Part shown: positions 34,197 through 41,221 of the stretch, one piece after another
Position numbering within the stretch: the first letter of the stretch is position 1
Layout: each line of letters starts with the position of its first letter
Assembly (NCBI GenBank): GCA_038209365.1
Contig: JBBQXS010000037.1
Coordinates: forward strand, 1-41,983
Length of the DNA stretch: 41,983 nucleotides
Source of the DNA: DASQHW01 sp038209365
GTDB taxonomy: Bacteria; Actinomycetota; Acidimicrobiia; IMCC26256; PALSA-610
Reading direction: 5' to 3'
The notes under the pieces: generated by a model
What the model saw: only the letters and a program-made list of their open reading frames with translations
Told to the model about the DNA's origin: nothing
Databases searched by the model: none
Program-made: the position numbers and the translations under genes

Positions 34197-34502
34197 TCAC
34201 AAGGGTTTCTGTTCGTCGAGTTCGTCGGCGACGTACATGGCGAGTCCCGAGAGCCCAATGACTTCGGCCGCCGCGTCGAGCAGATCGGCGCTCGGCTGGT
34301 CCGAGTCCGACCGTTCGGACTCGTTTTCTTTGGCGCAGGCTTCGTAGAGCCGACGTTTCGCACTCAGGGTCAGCGAGTAGAGCGTGGTCGCGACTTCCGG
34401 TATCTCGTACCGGAGCCGGACGGTGCCGAGGCTCTGGCCGGTGAGTGTGAGACCTTGACCGTCATCGTGGAGCGTGATGTCCGTGAAGTCGTCGTCGTTC
34501 AC
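34197..34502 (-). CDS. Acidic 101-aa protein coupled to the integrase
   Basis: The frame is taken from GTG 34502, which overlaps the integrase stop (GTGA); the longer frame is an off-frame reading of the integrase. The protein is acidic, begins DDDFTDITLHDDGQGLTLTG, continues with a predicted helical region (TTLYSLTLSAKRRLYEACAKE) and ends with SGLAMYVADELDEQ. It has no membrane segment or known motif. As the last gene of the lysogeny module it could be a regulator, a superinfection-immunity factor or cargo. Function unknown. Confidence 0.6.
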   Translation of the reverse strand: MNDDDFTDITLHDDGQGLTLTGQSLGTVRLRYEIPEVATTLYSLTLSAKRRLYEACAKENESERSDSDQPSADLLDAAAEVIGLSGLAMYVADELDEQKPL

Positions 34503-35641
34503 TGGGCTGCCTTCCTGAGTCGTGCGAGTCCGCTGCGCTGGTCGCCGGCATACCGGTGGGCGTACTGCCCGAGCGTGAAAGCGACGGACGCATGGCCGAG
34601 ACGTTCGGTCACGACGTCGGGCCGGACGCTCGCGGCGAGGAGCTGGGTCGCATGGGAGTGCCGAAGGTCGTGGAAACGGATGACCGGGACCCCGACCGCC
34701 GGGGCGTGACGGCGCACCAGGTCGGACCACCGTTTCGAGAGCCGGTTCGGGTCGATGGCCGAGCCGTCGACCTCACAGAACACGAGGTCGCTGCCGCGCC
34801 AGCCGGTGCCGAGCGCGAGTCGCCGTTCCCGTTGCCCTTGTCGGTGGCGGCGCAGGACGTCGACGAGGGGCGCGTCGAGTTCGACGGTGCGGCTTCCCGC
34901 GTCGGACTTGGGGCGCTTGTCGTAGTAGCCATCCACGCCGCGACCGACGGAACGGCAGACCGTGATCGTGGACTCATCGAGGTCGACGTCGGCCCAGCGG
35001 AGCGCGACCAGTTCCCCTTGACGCATCCCCGTCCAGGCTGCGACCCGCCAGAGGTTCGCGTGCTCGTGCCCCGCGACCTGCTCGAGGAACCGCCCGAGCT
35101 CGTCATACGTCCACGTGTCGAACCTCTTGGCCCGCGCGGCTTTGGCACGCGGTGGGCGGGCCTGTTCGGCGACGTTCCGGCCGACCTTCCCGAGCCGCAA
35201 CGCTTCGCCCAGCATTTTCTTCGCGGCGACGTGAGACGCGCGCACGGTGCGCGCCGAACGGCCGACGTCGAGGAGTGCGGCGTAGGCGCGGTCGAGGTCG
35301 AGCGCCGCGAGGTCTTGGAGCCGTACCGTCCCGATCGTCGGCAGGAGCCGCGCGACCGATTCGGTGTAGTGCTTCACGGTTGCGGGCTCGATACCCTCGG
35401 CCGGCAGCGCGGCGGTCCACGCGGCCGCGAACGCGCTCACGCTGTCGTCCGAAGGCACCGGGACGCGCCCGCCCTTCAGCTCTTCGCGGAACGCGACGAC
35501 CGCTTCGTTCGCCTCGTCCATCGACTCGAAGCCACGTTGTCGATGCTGGTGACGTTTGCCGTCGGTACCCTTCACATCGACGACGTAGAACCAGCTCCCC
35601 CGCGTCTTGTCTTTGCGTACACCCGGCTCCGGCTTCTTCAT
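34499..35641 (-). CDS. int: Tyrosine recombinase integrase
   Basis: The enzyme inserts and excises the element at the tRNA. The protein is 380 aa from ATG 35641, chosen because it overlaps the stop of the upstream regulator (ATGA). An N-terminal arm-binding part is followed by a SAM-like core-binding domain (~65-155) and the catalytic domain. Catalytic residues are R207 (TGMRQGE), K245, H324 and R327 (HDLRHSH), H350 (LGHAS) and the nucleophile Y360 (TLGQYAH), all in the usual spacing. Its 3' end faces the tRNA, as is usual for elements that use tRNA sites. Confidence 0.95.
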   Translation of the reverse strand: MKKPEPGVRKDKTRGSWFYVVDVKGTDGKRHQHRQRGFESMDEANEAVVAFREELKGGRVPVPSDDSVSAFAAAWTAALPAEGIEPATVKHYTESVARLLPTIGTVRLQDLAALDLDRAYAALLDVGRSARTVRASHVAAKKMLGEALRLGKVGRNVAEQARPPRAKAARAKRFDTWTYDELGRFLEQVAGHEHANLWRVAAWTGMRQGELVALRWADVDLDESTITVCRSVGRGVDGYYDKRPKSDAGSRTVELDAPLVDVLRRHRQGQRERRLALGTGWRGSDLVFCEVDGSAIDPNRLSKRWSDLVRRHAPAVGVPVIRFHDLRHSHATQLLAASVRPDVVTERLGHASVAFTLGQYAHRYAGDQRSGLARLRKAAQ

Positions 35642-36177
35642 TGTGTGGGCTCCCTGATGAGGCCGGCGTCGCGGGCTTCGCGAATCCGACGTGATGCGGT
35701 GCTGCGCGGCCATCCGAACTGCTTGGCGACGCGCATGGTCGGACGCGACTCGGCGGCGTTGTAGACGTCCGCGACGGCTTGCAGAGCCTCGGGCGGGGTC
35801 GGGTCACCGCGCTTGCCACGCAAAGACGCAACGTCGGGCGCTGTGAGAGCTGCGTAGGCGTCGAGGTCGATGCGGTTGGATGTCGCGTCCCACGGCACGC
35901 CAAGTTGCGCGATCGCCGCGTCGAGAATCCGCGGGATGCTGACCAGACGCAAATGCTGGGCAGTGATCGACGGCCCGTCGGGCTGTCGATGCAGCCGGAT
36001 CTCGTCGACGGTGACGGTGTTGTCGTTCGGGTCGGCACCCAGGCTGCCGGTCACGATGACCCCGGCGAGCACCGGGTCGTGAACCTCGAAGGCGGCCGGG
36101 AGCGGAACCGCGACCCCCTTGTCGGCGAACGCGATCGCGGCTGCGGGCTTTAGTGCTTTCCGTACAGTCACCTTCAT
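35638..36177 (-). CDS. Putative HTH regulator of the element
   Basis: The protein is 179 aa. The N-terminal ~100 residues are a beta-rich region I do not recognise. The C-terminus has a helix-turn-helix-like segment, RPTMRVAKQFGWPRSTASRR followed by IREARDAGLI, similar to resolvase- or Lrp-type HTHs. It is divergent from the excisionase-like gene and overlaps the integrase start, so a repressor or switch role is likely. A promoter TTGCAC-17-TACCCT sits 8 bases before its ATG. Confidence 0.65.
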   Translation of the reverse strand: MKVTVRKALKPAAAIAFADKGVAVPLPAAFEVHDPVLAGVIVTGSLGADPNDNTVTVDEIRLHRQPDGPSITAQHLRLVSIPRILDAAIAQLGVPWDATSNRIDLDAYAALTAPDVASLRGKRGDPTPPEALQAVADVYNAAESRPTMRVAKQFGWPRSTASRRIREARDAGLIREPTQ

Positions 36178-36296
36178 GGGACGCGAGGGTACTACTCGGC
36201 ACCATGCCGTGCAATGAGCCGGTGTATCACCAGATTGCAGAGGGTGGGACGGCTATCTGACTTGAAACGGTCCTGTCTCACTGCCATCTTGGCGGC
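36178..36296. promoter_or_regulatory. Divergent promoters of the lysogeny switch
   Basis: On the minus strand, -35 TTGCAC (36209-36214) and -10 TACCCT (36186-36191) are 17 bases apart and only 8 bases precede the regulator ATG, which suggests a leaderless mRNA. On the plus strand, TTGAAA (36262-36267) and CATCTT (36285-36290), also 17 apart, end 6 bases before the excisionase ATG. GGTGTATCACC between them is a small inverted repeat and a possible operator. Confidence 0.5.
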
Positions 36297-36515
36297 ATGA
36301 GCGAAATCACGCACACGCTGCCCGACCCGCAGACGCGACCGACGATCACGATCGACGAAGCCGCTGCGTTCCTCGGCATCGGGCGCGCCACCGCGTACCG
36401 GGCGGCGCAAGACGGCTCGATCCCGACGGTGAAGTACGGGAGAAGGCTGCTCGTGCCGACCGCGTCGTTCCGACGGTCACTCGGCATTGACGACGGGCCG
36501 CCGCGCGCGGCTTGA
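36297..36515 (+). CDS. xis: Excisionase-like HTH protein
   Basis: The protein is 72 aa with one MerR/excisionase-type winged helix: ITIDEAAAFLGIGRATAYRA, then a GSIPTVKYGRRLLVPTASFRR wing. Proteins of this kind bend DNA and direct the integrase to excision, and some act as activators. It is the first gene of the rightward module, divergent from the integrase operon. The family name is certain; the excisionase role is inferred from position. The start has no Shine-Dalgarno, in keeping with a leaderless transcript. Confidence 0.8.
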   Translation: MSEITHTLPDPQTRPTITIDEAAAFLGIGRATAYRAAQDGSIPTVKYGRRLLVPTASFRRSLGIDDGPPRAA

Positions 36516-36549
36516 GAGATGTGCGGCGCGATCGCGCCGGACGCGGAAA

Positions 36550-36576
36550 GGCCCGGGCGTTTGAGCCGCCCGGGCC
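36550..36576 (+). terminator. 10-bp hairpin after the excisionase gene
   Basis: GGCCCGGGCG (36550-36559) pairs perfectly with CGCCCGGGCC (36567-36576) around a 7-base loop. No U run follows. AAAGGAG lies downstream and serves the next gene. It may be an attenuator between excisionase and replication genes. Confidence 0.5.
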
Positions 36577-36600
36577 ACGACAACCAAAGGAGTTCCCTAA

Positions 36601-37026
36601 ATGTCTAACTGGAAGGTTAGCGCACCATCCCCCGGCGGCGGTTTCAGCAAGGAAGAACACGTCGGCCACCTCCTGCTATTCGTCGACCCGAGGGGCGAAG
36701 AGACGGCGAAGTTCTCGGGCGAGGGAACACAGACGGCAGCGCGGTGCACGCATCTCGCGTGCGTCACTTGCGGCCTCGTCCTCACCGATCTGCTCCTCTA
36801 CGGCGACGCGCTCGCTCCCCGCATCGTTGACGCAGGGGAAATCGTCGCCGGCCGGTTGACAGTCGGAAAGGCACGCGCCGGAAGGTCTGCCCCGTATCTC
36901 CTCGATGAAGCGGACGCTGGAGACCTGGGACAGATCGAGGCGTTTCTCGACGCGTACGCAGTCCGTATGCCCTCCGGAAAAGTCATCATCGAAACCCCCG
37001 ACGCGCACGCAGAGGAGGTGTTCTAG
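36601..37026 (+). CDS. Unknown element protein (141 aa)
   Basis: It is preceded by AAAGGAGTTCCCTAAATG, one of the clearest ribosome sites in the window, so high expression is likely. The protein begins WKVSAPSPGGGF and contains EEHVGHLLLFVDPRGEET, two cysteines in CTHLACVTCGLV, then DLLLYGDALAPRIVDAGEIVAGRL and ends VIIETPDAHAEEVF. The compact beta-rich pattern, and its place just before the replication protein, would suit a single-strand DNA-binding or replication accessory protein. I recognise no family. Confidence 0.7.
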   Translation: MSNWKVSAPSPGGGFSKEEHVGHLLLFVDPRGEETAKFSGEGTQTAARCTHLACVTCGLVLTDLLLYGDALAPRIVDAGEIVAGRLTVGKARAGRSAPYLLDEADAGDLGQIEAFLDAYAVRMPSGKVIIETPDAHAEEVF

Positions 37027-37287
37027 ATGGCGACGGTCGTTGATTTCATTGACGAGGTAACAGCGTTGACGTACGTGGCTCGCGCGAAAGCATTCGACGC
37101 CGCGTTCGGAGCGGTCGAAGACCAACTCGAAGCGGAGCGCGATTCGTACGGCGACGAGCTCCGTTACACCGACGGATGGCACGCGATCGAGTGCGCGCTC
37201 CGGCTTGTTCGATCCGCGCATCGCCAAGCCGCAGAAATTGATGTCGCCCCCTACGTGCAAAAAGCGTTGAGAGAGCGGGAGGGCTGA
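37027..37287 (+). CDS. Unknown small helical protein
   Basis: The 86-aa protein starts directly after the previous stop codon and ends one base before the replication gene. It is mostly helical and charged, with EVTALTYVARAKAFDAAFGA and WHAIECALRLVRSAHRQAAE. No motif is recognised. The close packing suggests a replication-module accessory protein. Confidence 0.65.
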   Translation: MATVVDFIDEVTALTYVARAKAFDAAFGAVEDQLEAERDSYGDELRYTDGWHAIECALRLVRSAHRQAAEIDVAPYVQKALREREG

Positions 37288-37288
37288 C

Positions 37289-39391
37289 GTGGATGGCGTG
37301 CAACTCTCCGAACGTTACGAAGCTCGGCTGGGTTGCCCGCCACTGATCCGCGTGAATGGCAAGTGCCCGCTCGATCTGCAATGGTCGAGCGGGCCTCGCC
37401 AGGACCCGGACGGGTGGCGAGCGAAACTCGAAGACCATCACGGCAATGTCGGACTCGTCACTGGCGGCGGCATCTGCGTCGTTGACGCGGATTTTTACAA
37501 CGTCGGCGCCGAAGACGCACTCGATGATTTGTACGACATCGGTCTCCCGCGCGAGACGCTCACGGTGCTGACCGGCCGCGGCGGGCGCCATCTGTATTAC
37601 CGGTCGCCGGTCCCGATCGCGTCGCGGCCACTCGCCGGCTATCCCGGAATCGACATCAAAGGGGAGGGAGGACAAGTCGTCTGTCCACCATCGCTGCATT
37701 CCGAGACTGGTCGAGCGTACGAGTGGGAAGACGGGTACGGCCCCGACGACGACTGCCCCATCGCGCTACTGCCCGAGCATCTCATCGAGCTGTTCGCGGG
37801 CGACACGACGTCAGCGTTTGAGCGTGGCGAGGGGGATCTCGACGAGCGCGACGAGGAGGCCGTCAATCTGCTTCTTGATCACTTCGGTGCGCACGCGCCG
37901 CAACAGCGCGACGGCTACGTCGAGCTCACACGGCCCGGTAAGGAACGCGGCGTGTCCGCGACAGTCGGCTACATCGGCCGGGGCGCGACGAAGGTGTGGT
38001 CATCGAACTGGCCCGGATTGCCCGCTGGTGTGTATGGCTTGAGCGAGCTCCGCAAGCGTGCCGGCGTACCCGGCCCGACGTTCACCATCCCGGATTCTTC
38101 CCTTACTTCCTTTCCTCCCGGCTACCGGCTGTGGGAGCAGGGCGACGATCACATCCCTGATCCGGTGCTCGACCGTGCGGCGTATCACGGGCCGGTTGGC
38201 GACTACCTCGATCTGCTCGACGGGCAGACCGAAGCACACCCGGCCGCGGTCGGTCTCCTGACTCTCGCGTCGGTCGGGACACTCATCGGCCGTCGGGCCT
38301 GCTACCGGGCTGGGCGCATCCTGCACCACGCCAACCTGTTCGTCGCGATCGTCGGCCCGACATCCGAAGGCGCAAAGGGCGTCGCGGACGGGGAGGTGCT
38401 CGCGCTCCTAAAACCCTTTGCCCCTTCCTTCCTGGCATGCCATTCGATCGGCGGCGCGGGGTCAGGCGAAGTGATTGTGCGCGACCTCGCCGACGGGCAG
38501 AAAGACGCCGACGGGAAGGAGAAGCCGACCGAGCGGCGCCGGATCGTGTTCGACGCCGAGCTCTCGCACGTCCTCAAGGTCGCCAAACGTGACGGCAGCA
38601 TCTTGGGAGAGATTCTCCGCAAGTTGTTCGACTACCACCCGTTGCGTCACTCGACCGTGATGGGCGGAACGGTGACCGCGTCGAATCATCACGTCGCGAT
38701 TGCCGGGTCGATCACTCCCGAAGAGCTGCGTTCACTCATGGACGAACTGTCGATTGCGAACGGCCTGGGGAACCGGCTCTTGTACGGCTGGTCACGGTAC
38801 GCGGCGCTACTGCCCTACGGCGGCGACGTCGATCAGGGCGCGCTCGCCGACGTCGCGGCACGAATCGAGGCCGCGCTCGAGACGCTCGACGGGCACCGCG
38901 CCATCAACGGGACCACCGACTACCGGCTCGACCCCGCGGCTCGGGAGACCTGGGAGCAGTTCTACCTCGCGCGTCGGCGCGGCGCCGGGGAAGGTATCGC
39001 CCGTGCCCTGAATTCGCGGCACGTCGCGCACGCGGCGCGACTCGCGCTCATCTGCGCAGTACTTGACGGCGGTGTGCCCGTAATCCGCGGAGTGCACGTC
39101 GATGCCGCGATCGCGTGGTGCAACTACTCGCGCGACACGGTCGACAAGGTGTTCGTCGGCGGTGTGGGCGGCAAGGCCGGCAAGTTGTTGCAGGCGGTGC
39201 GTGACGCCATGCCTGACGGGCTGTACGGCCGCACCCTCAACAAGGGCGTCGCGCACAACTGGAAGGCCGGTGACCTCACCGAAGCTCGGCAGCGTCTCGA
39301 GGACCTGCATCTTCTGCACGTCATTAGCGAAGAGAACACCGGTGGCCGTCCGCGCGACCGATACGTCGCCCTAGCCCACCTAGGTAGGTAG
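37289..39391 (+). CDS. PrimPol primase/polymerase fused to a DUF3987-like helicase
   Basis: The protein is 700 aa from GTG 37289. Residues ~10-170 are a bifunctional primase/polymerase domain: the metal-binding pair D66/D68 in VVDADF, H101 in GGRHLYY, D122 in GIDIKGEGGQVV, and PPSLHSETGRAYEW. Residues ~300-620 resemble DUF3987 helicases, with a Walker-A-like GPTSEGAKG at 356-364 and an acidic VFDAEL segment as Walker B. A C-terminal winged-helix-like region ends GGRPRDRYVAL. It likely primes and unwinds the element's own origin. An inverted repeat overlaps its 3' end. Confidence 0.88.
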   Translation: MDGVQLSERYEARLGCPPLIRVNGKCPLDLQWSSGPRQDPDGWRAKLEDHHGNVGLVTGGGICVVDADFYNVGAEDALDDLYDIGLPRETLTVLTGRGGRHLYYRSPVPIASRPLAGYPGIDIKGEGGQVVCPPSLHSETGRAYEWEDGYGPDDDCPIALLPEHLIELFAGDTTSAFERGEGDLDERDEEAVNLLLDHFGAHAPQQRDGYVELTRPGKERGVSATVGYIGRGATKVWSSNWPGLPAGVYGLSELRKRAGVPGPTFTIPDSSLTSFPPGYRLWEQGDDHIPDPVLDRAAYHGPVGDYLDLLDGQTEAHPAAVGLLTLASVGTLIGRRACYRAGRILHHANLFVAIVGPTSEGAKGVADGEVLALLKPFAPSFLACHSIGGAGSGEVIVRDLADGQKDADGKEKPTERRRIVFDAELSHVLKVAKRDGSILGEILRKLFDYHPLRHSTVMGGTVTASNHHVAIAGSITPEELRSLMDELSIANGLGNRLLYGWSRYAALLPYGGDVDQGALADVAARIEAALETLDGHRAINGTTDYRLDPAARETWEQFYLARRRGAGEGIARALNSRHVAHAARLALICAVLDGGVPVIRGVHVDAAIAWCNYSRDTVDKVFVGGVGGKAGKLLQAVRDAMPDGLYGRTLNKGVAHNWKAGDLTEARQRLEDLHLLHVISEENTGGRPRDRYVALAHLGR

Positions 39392-39452
39392 TTACCAATG
39401 GTGCAAAGGTCGGCTACCCCCAGGGTTTGTACCCTTACTTACTACCTACCTA
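39381..39452 (+). repeat. Inverted repeat after the primase, candidate origin
   Basis: TAGGTAGGTAGT (39381-39392) is exactly complementary to ACTACCTACCTA (39441-39452) across a 48-base spacer. The right arm continues a TTAC/TACC tetranucleotide run. It overlaps the primase stop and ends 16 bases before the next start. Local base composition is lower in GC than the surroundings. An origin or a terminator are both possible. Confidence 0.6.
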
Positions 39453-39468
39453 CTGGACGGCACGGGCG

Positions 39469-39852
39469 ATGACCGTTCGCATCGCGCAACACGCGCACGC
39501 CGCGACCGTCACCTTCGACTACGACCCCGAGGCCGTTGACATCGTCAAGACCATCGCCGGTCGCCAATGGGACAGCCGACAACGGCACTGGACCATCGCC
39601 GCGAGCTCTGTCCCGCTCGCCGCGAAACGGTTCACTCACGCCGGCTTCACCGTCCTCGTTGACGGCCGACCTTGGACGCCAACGGCTGCACTCAACGGCA
39701 CCAGCGTCTTTCCCGCCCTCTTCGCGTATCTCCCCACGCAACTACGTGGCACGACCTATAAGGCGCTCGCTCGCGTCCTGCACCCCGACGTCGGTGGCGA
39801 CAACGCGCTCATGCAAGCCCTCAACGATGCGTACAAGGAGACGACGCCATGA
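39469..39852 (+). CDS. HARP-like domain fused to a J domain
   Basis: The protein is 127 aa from ATG 39469; an upstream TTG at 39427 reads through the inverted repeat. Residues ~1-65 resemble a HARP-like domain: FDYDPEAVDIVKTIAGRQWD followed by RQRHWTIAASS, the pattern of the annealing-helicase HARP motif. Residues ~85-127 form a J-like region with the HPD motif in ARVLHPDVGGDNALMQALND. HARP binds forked DNA and the J motif stimulates DnaK-type chaperones. A role recruiting host DnaK to the replication complex is an inference. Confidence 0.75.
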   Translation: MTVRIAQHAHAATVTFDYDPEAVDIVKTIAGRQWDSRQRHWTIAASSVPLAAKRFTHAGFTVLVDGRPWTPTAALNGTSVFPALFAYLPTQLRGTTYKALARVLHPDVGGDNALMQALNDAYKETTP

Positions 39853-40028
39853 CCCATACGCGCGAAGTGTGGCGTCCGACCACTCAGAGTGGGGGAGGGC
39901 ATAACGACGGCCTACAACCCGCCGCCCCGCTCACCCTGCCAGCCCTGCACGCATCGCTGCGACCTGAAACAAAGGAAAGGATTGAAAATGACCGAATCGA
40001 TACCTACACCGCCGGAGGGGCTCGGTGA
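39849..40028 (+). CDS. Possible 59-aa small protein
   Basis: An ATG overlaps the stop of the HARP/J gene (ATGA), and the frame runs into the start of the small terminase gene (41-base overlap). The sequence begins MTHTREVWRPTTQSGGG and ends RIDTYTAGGAR, with a helical middle. No family is recognised. Its coupling fits the local pattern, but the overlap and short length leave it doubtful. Confidence 0.35.
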   Translation: MTHTREVWRPTTQSGGGHNDGLQPAAPLTLPALHASLRPETKERIENDRIDTYTAGGAR

Positions 40029-40353
40029 CGCGGGGCAGGCCTTGTGGGCGGCTGTGCTCGGCCCCTTCGAGTTGGATGCGCACGAGGTGCCGTTGCTTGA
40101 GCAAGCCGTCCACGTCGCGGATGTCTGCGCTGACCTCCAGAAACTCGTTGAGCGCGACGGGCCGATGGTTGCCGGTCGGGCCAATCCTGCCCTGGTCGAG
40201 CTCCGAGCCGAGCGACTGCTCCTCAGCCGACTCATCGTGGCTCTCAGAATCCCCTTGGGTGACGCTCAGAGCTCGTCGAAGCACACCGTCGCGGCGCGCC
40301 CCCAGCGCAGGTCCCTCCGAGGCGTGTACAGCATCAAGGGCGGTGTCGCATGA
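39988..40353 (+). CDS. terS: P27-type phage terminase small subunit
   Basis: The small terminase recognises the packaging site and recruits the large subunit. The protein is 121 aa from ATG 39988, which has a clear AAAGGAAAGG site; the longer frame is not used. The pattern PPEGLGDAGQALWAAVLGPF, DAHEVPLLEQAVHVADVCADL, GRANPALVELRAERLLLSRL and IPLGD matches the P27 family. No large subunit follows in the window, so it may redirect a helper phage's terminase to this element's DNA. Its end overlaps the next gene (ATGA). Confidence 0.82.
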   Translation: MTESIPTPPEGLGDAGQALWAAVLGPFELDAHEVPLLEQAVHVADVCADLQKLVERDGPMVAGRANPALVELRAERLLLSRLIVALRIPLGDAQSSSKHTVAARPQRRSLRGVYSIKGGVA

Positions 40354-40565
40354 AGGCTCGGAACGGTCCCGACGAGCGCGTGACGGTGCTCGGGTTCCTC
40401 ATCGCTCAACGCGAGTCCAAGTGGAACGGTCGACCGTTCGCCGAGTGGGTCGCAGAACATCATGACGGAATTCAGGCCGGCATCGACCACTACCTGGAGC
40501 TCGGCGACACCGAGTCGAACCGCCAGGCCTACGCACTCTTCAAGCTGGCCGCGGAGTGGTCATGA
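40350..40565 (+). CDS. Small unknown protein, paralogue A
   Basis: The 71-aa protein is coupled to terS by an ATGA overlap. It contains FLIAQRESKWNGRPFAEWVA and HHDGIQAGIDHYLELGDTES, and aligns along its length with the next protein (shared A-x-W-V-x-E, DG, GI-x-x-Y, D and R/A positions). It is helical. Function unknown; its position next to terS suggests packaging or regulation. Confidence 0.7.
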   Translation: MKARNGPDERVTVLGFLIAQRESKWNGRPFAEWVAEHHDGIQAGIDHYLELGDTESNRQAYALFKLAAEWS

Positions 40566-40777
40566 AGCCCCGGGCCGGGAGCGCACATCCGTTGAGACTG
40601 TTGGATGTGCACATGGCTCGTGCCCGGAAGGAGATCGACCTCGCGGCGTGGGTCGTCGAGAACGCCGATGGGTTGCGGAGCGGCATCGCGCAGTACATCC
40701 GGGAGGATGACCCGAGGACCCGGCATCGTGCCGAGGATTTGCGACGCGTCCTGCTCGACGCGGGGTTAGAGCCGTAA
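40562..40777 (+). CDS. Small unknown protein, paralogue B
   Basis: The 71-aa protein starts at ATG 40562, overlapping the previous stop (ATGA). It contains LDVHMARARKEIDLAAWVVE and NADGLRSGIAQYIREDDPRT, similar to paralogue A. It has equal length and the same helix pattern, so the pair probably arose by tandem duplication and then diverged strongly. A terminator-like hairpin covers its stop codon. Confidence 0.68.
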   Translation: MKPRAGSAHPLRLLDVHMARARKEIDLAAWVVENADGLRSGIAQYIREDDPRTRHRAEDLRRVLLDAGLEP

Positions 40778-40799
40778 GTGTTCGCGTGCGCGAGCACTT
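40776..40799 (+). terminator. Hairpin over the stop of paralogue B
   Basis: AAGTGTTCGC and GCGAGCACTT form a 10-bp stem (one G-U) around GTGC. CATC follows rather than a U run. It would separate the replication/terS transcript from the capsid genes. Confidence 0.5.
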
Positions 40800-40811
40800 C
40801 ATCAAAGGATG

Positions 40812-40835
40812 CGGACGACGTACGTACGTCGTCCG
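40812..40835. promoter_or_regulatory. Perfect 24-bp palindrome
   Basis: CGGACGACGTAC (40812-40823) is followed at once by its exact reverse complement GTACGTCGTCCG. With no loop, it is better suited to binding a dimeric protein than to forming an RNA hairpin. It lies in the 88-base gap between the terS cassette and the next small gene. An operator for late genes or a packaging/recombination site are options. Confidence 0.6.
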
Positions 40836-40865
40836 GCCAAGCCAACGAGATGAGGGAGACACATA

Positions 40866-41048
40866 GTGGAAACCGATCAGATGTACCAGCGGGCGTTGAC
40901 TTCGCTTCATCACGCGGTTCGGCTCGGCGACTGGGGCCGCGCCGCGTACGCGTTGGCGCGATTGCGGGATCTCAACGAGCGCGAAGATGACATCGTCGTC
41001 GCGCGCGAAATGGCCACTCTCGACGCCGAATTGGGCGAGACGGACTAA
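40866..41048 (+). CDS. Small helical protein (60 aa)
   Basis: It starts at GTG 40866 with TGAGGGAGAC as a ribosome site. The protein begins METDQMYQRALTSLHHAVRL and consists of two or three amphipathic helices (GRAAYALARLRDLNERED, then AREMATLDAELGETD). It resembles no family I can name. It follows the 24-bp palindrome and precedes the capsid gene, so it may be under the same control as the capsid. The 173 bases to the capsid start hold no convincing gene. Confidence 0.6.
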   Translation: METDQMYQRALTSLHHAVRLGDWGRAAYALARLRDLNEREDDIVVAREMATLDAELGETD

Positions 41049-41221
41049 CATGGTGCTTGCCGCCATCGGCGCGTGCCTCCGCCCTCGGGCCTGGGCCACG
41101 TCGACGGTTAAGCGAACTGCCGCCCGGTTGTGGGCCTCGGGGAGTCGGCGAACGAAATCCAAACGTTCGTTGCCGCGTGTGCATTTGGCCGCGCGGCCGT
41201 TCCCCTGATTGAGGTACCACG

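Noticed and set aside
41050..41208. 52-codon plus-strand frame before the capsid gene
   Set aside because: Arg/Ala/Ser-rich composition typical of random high-GC frames, no ribosome site and no motif.
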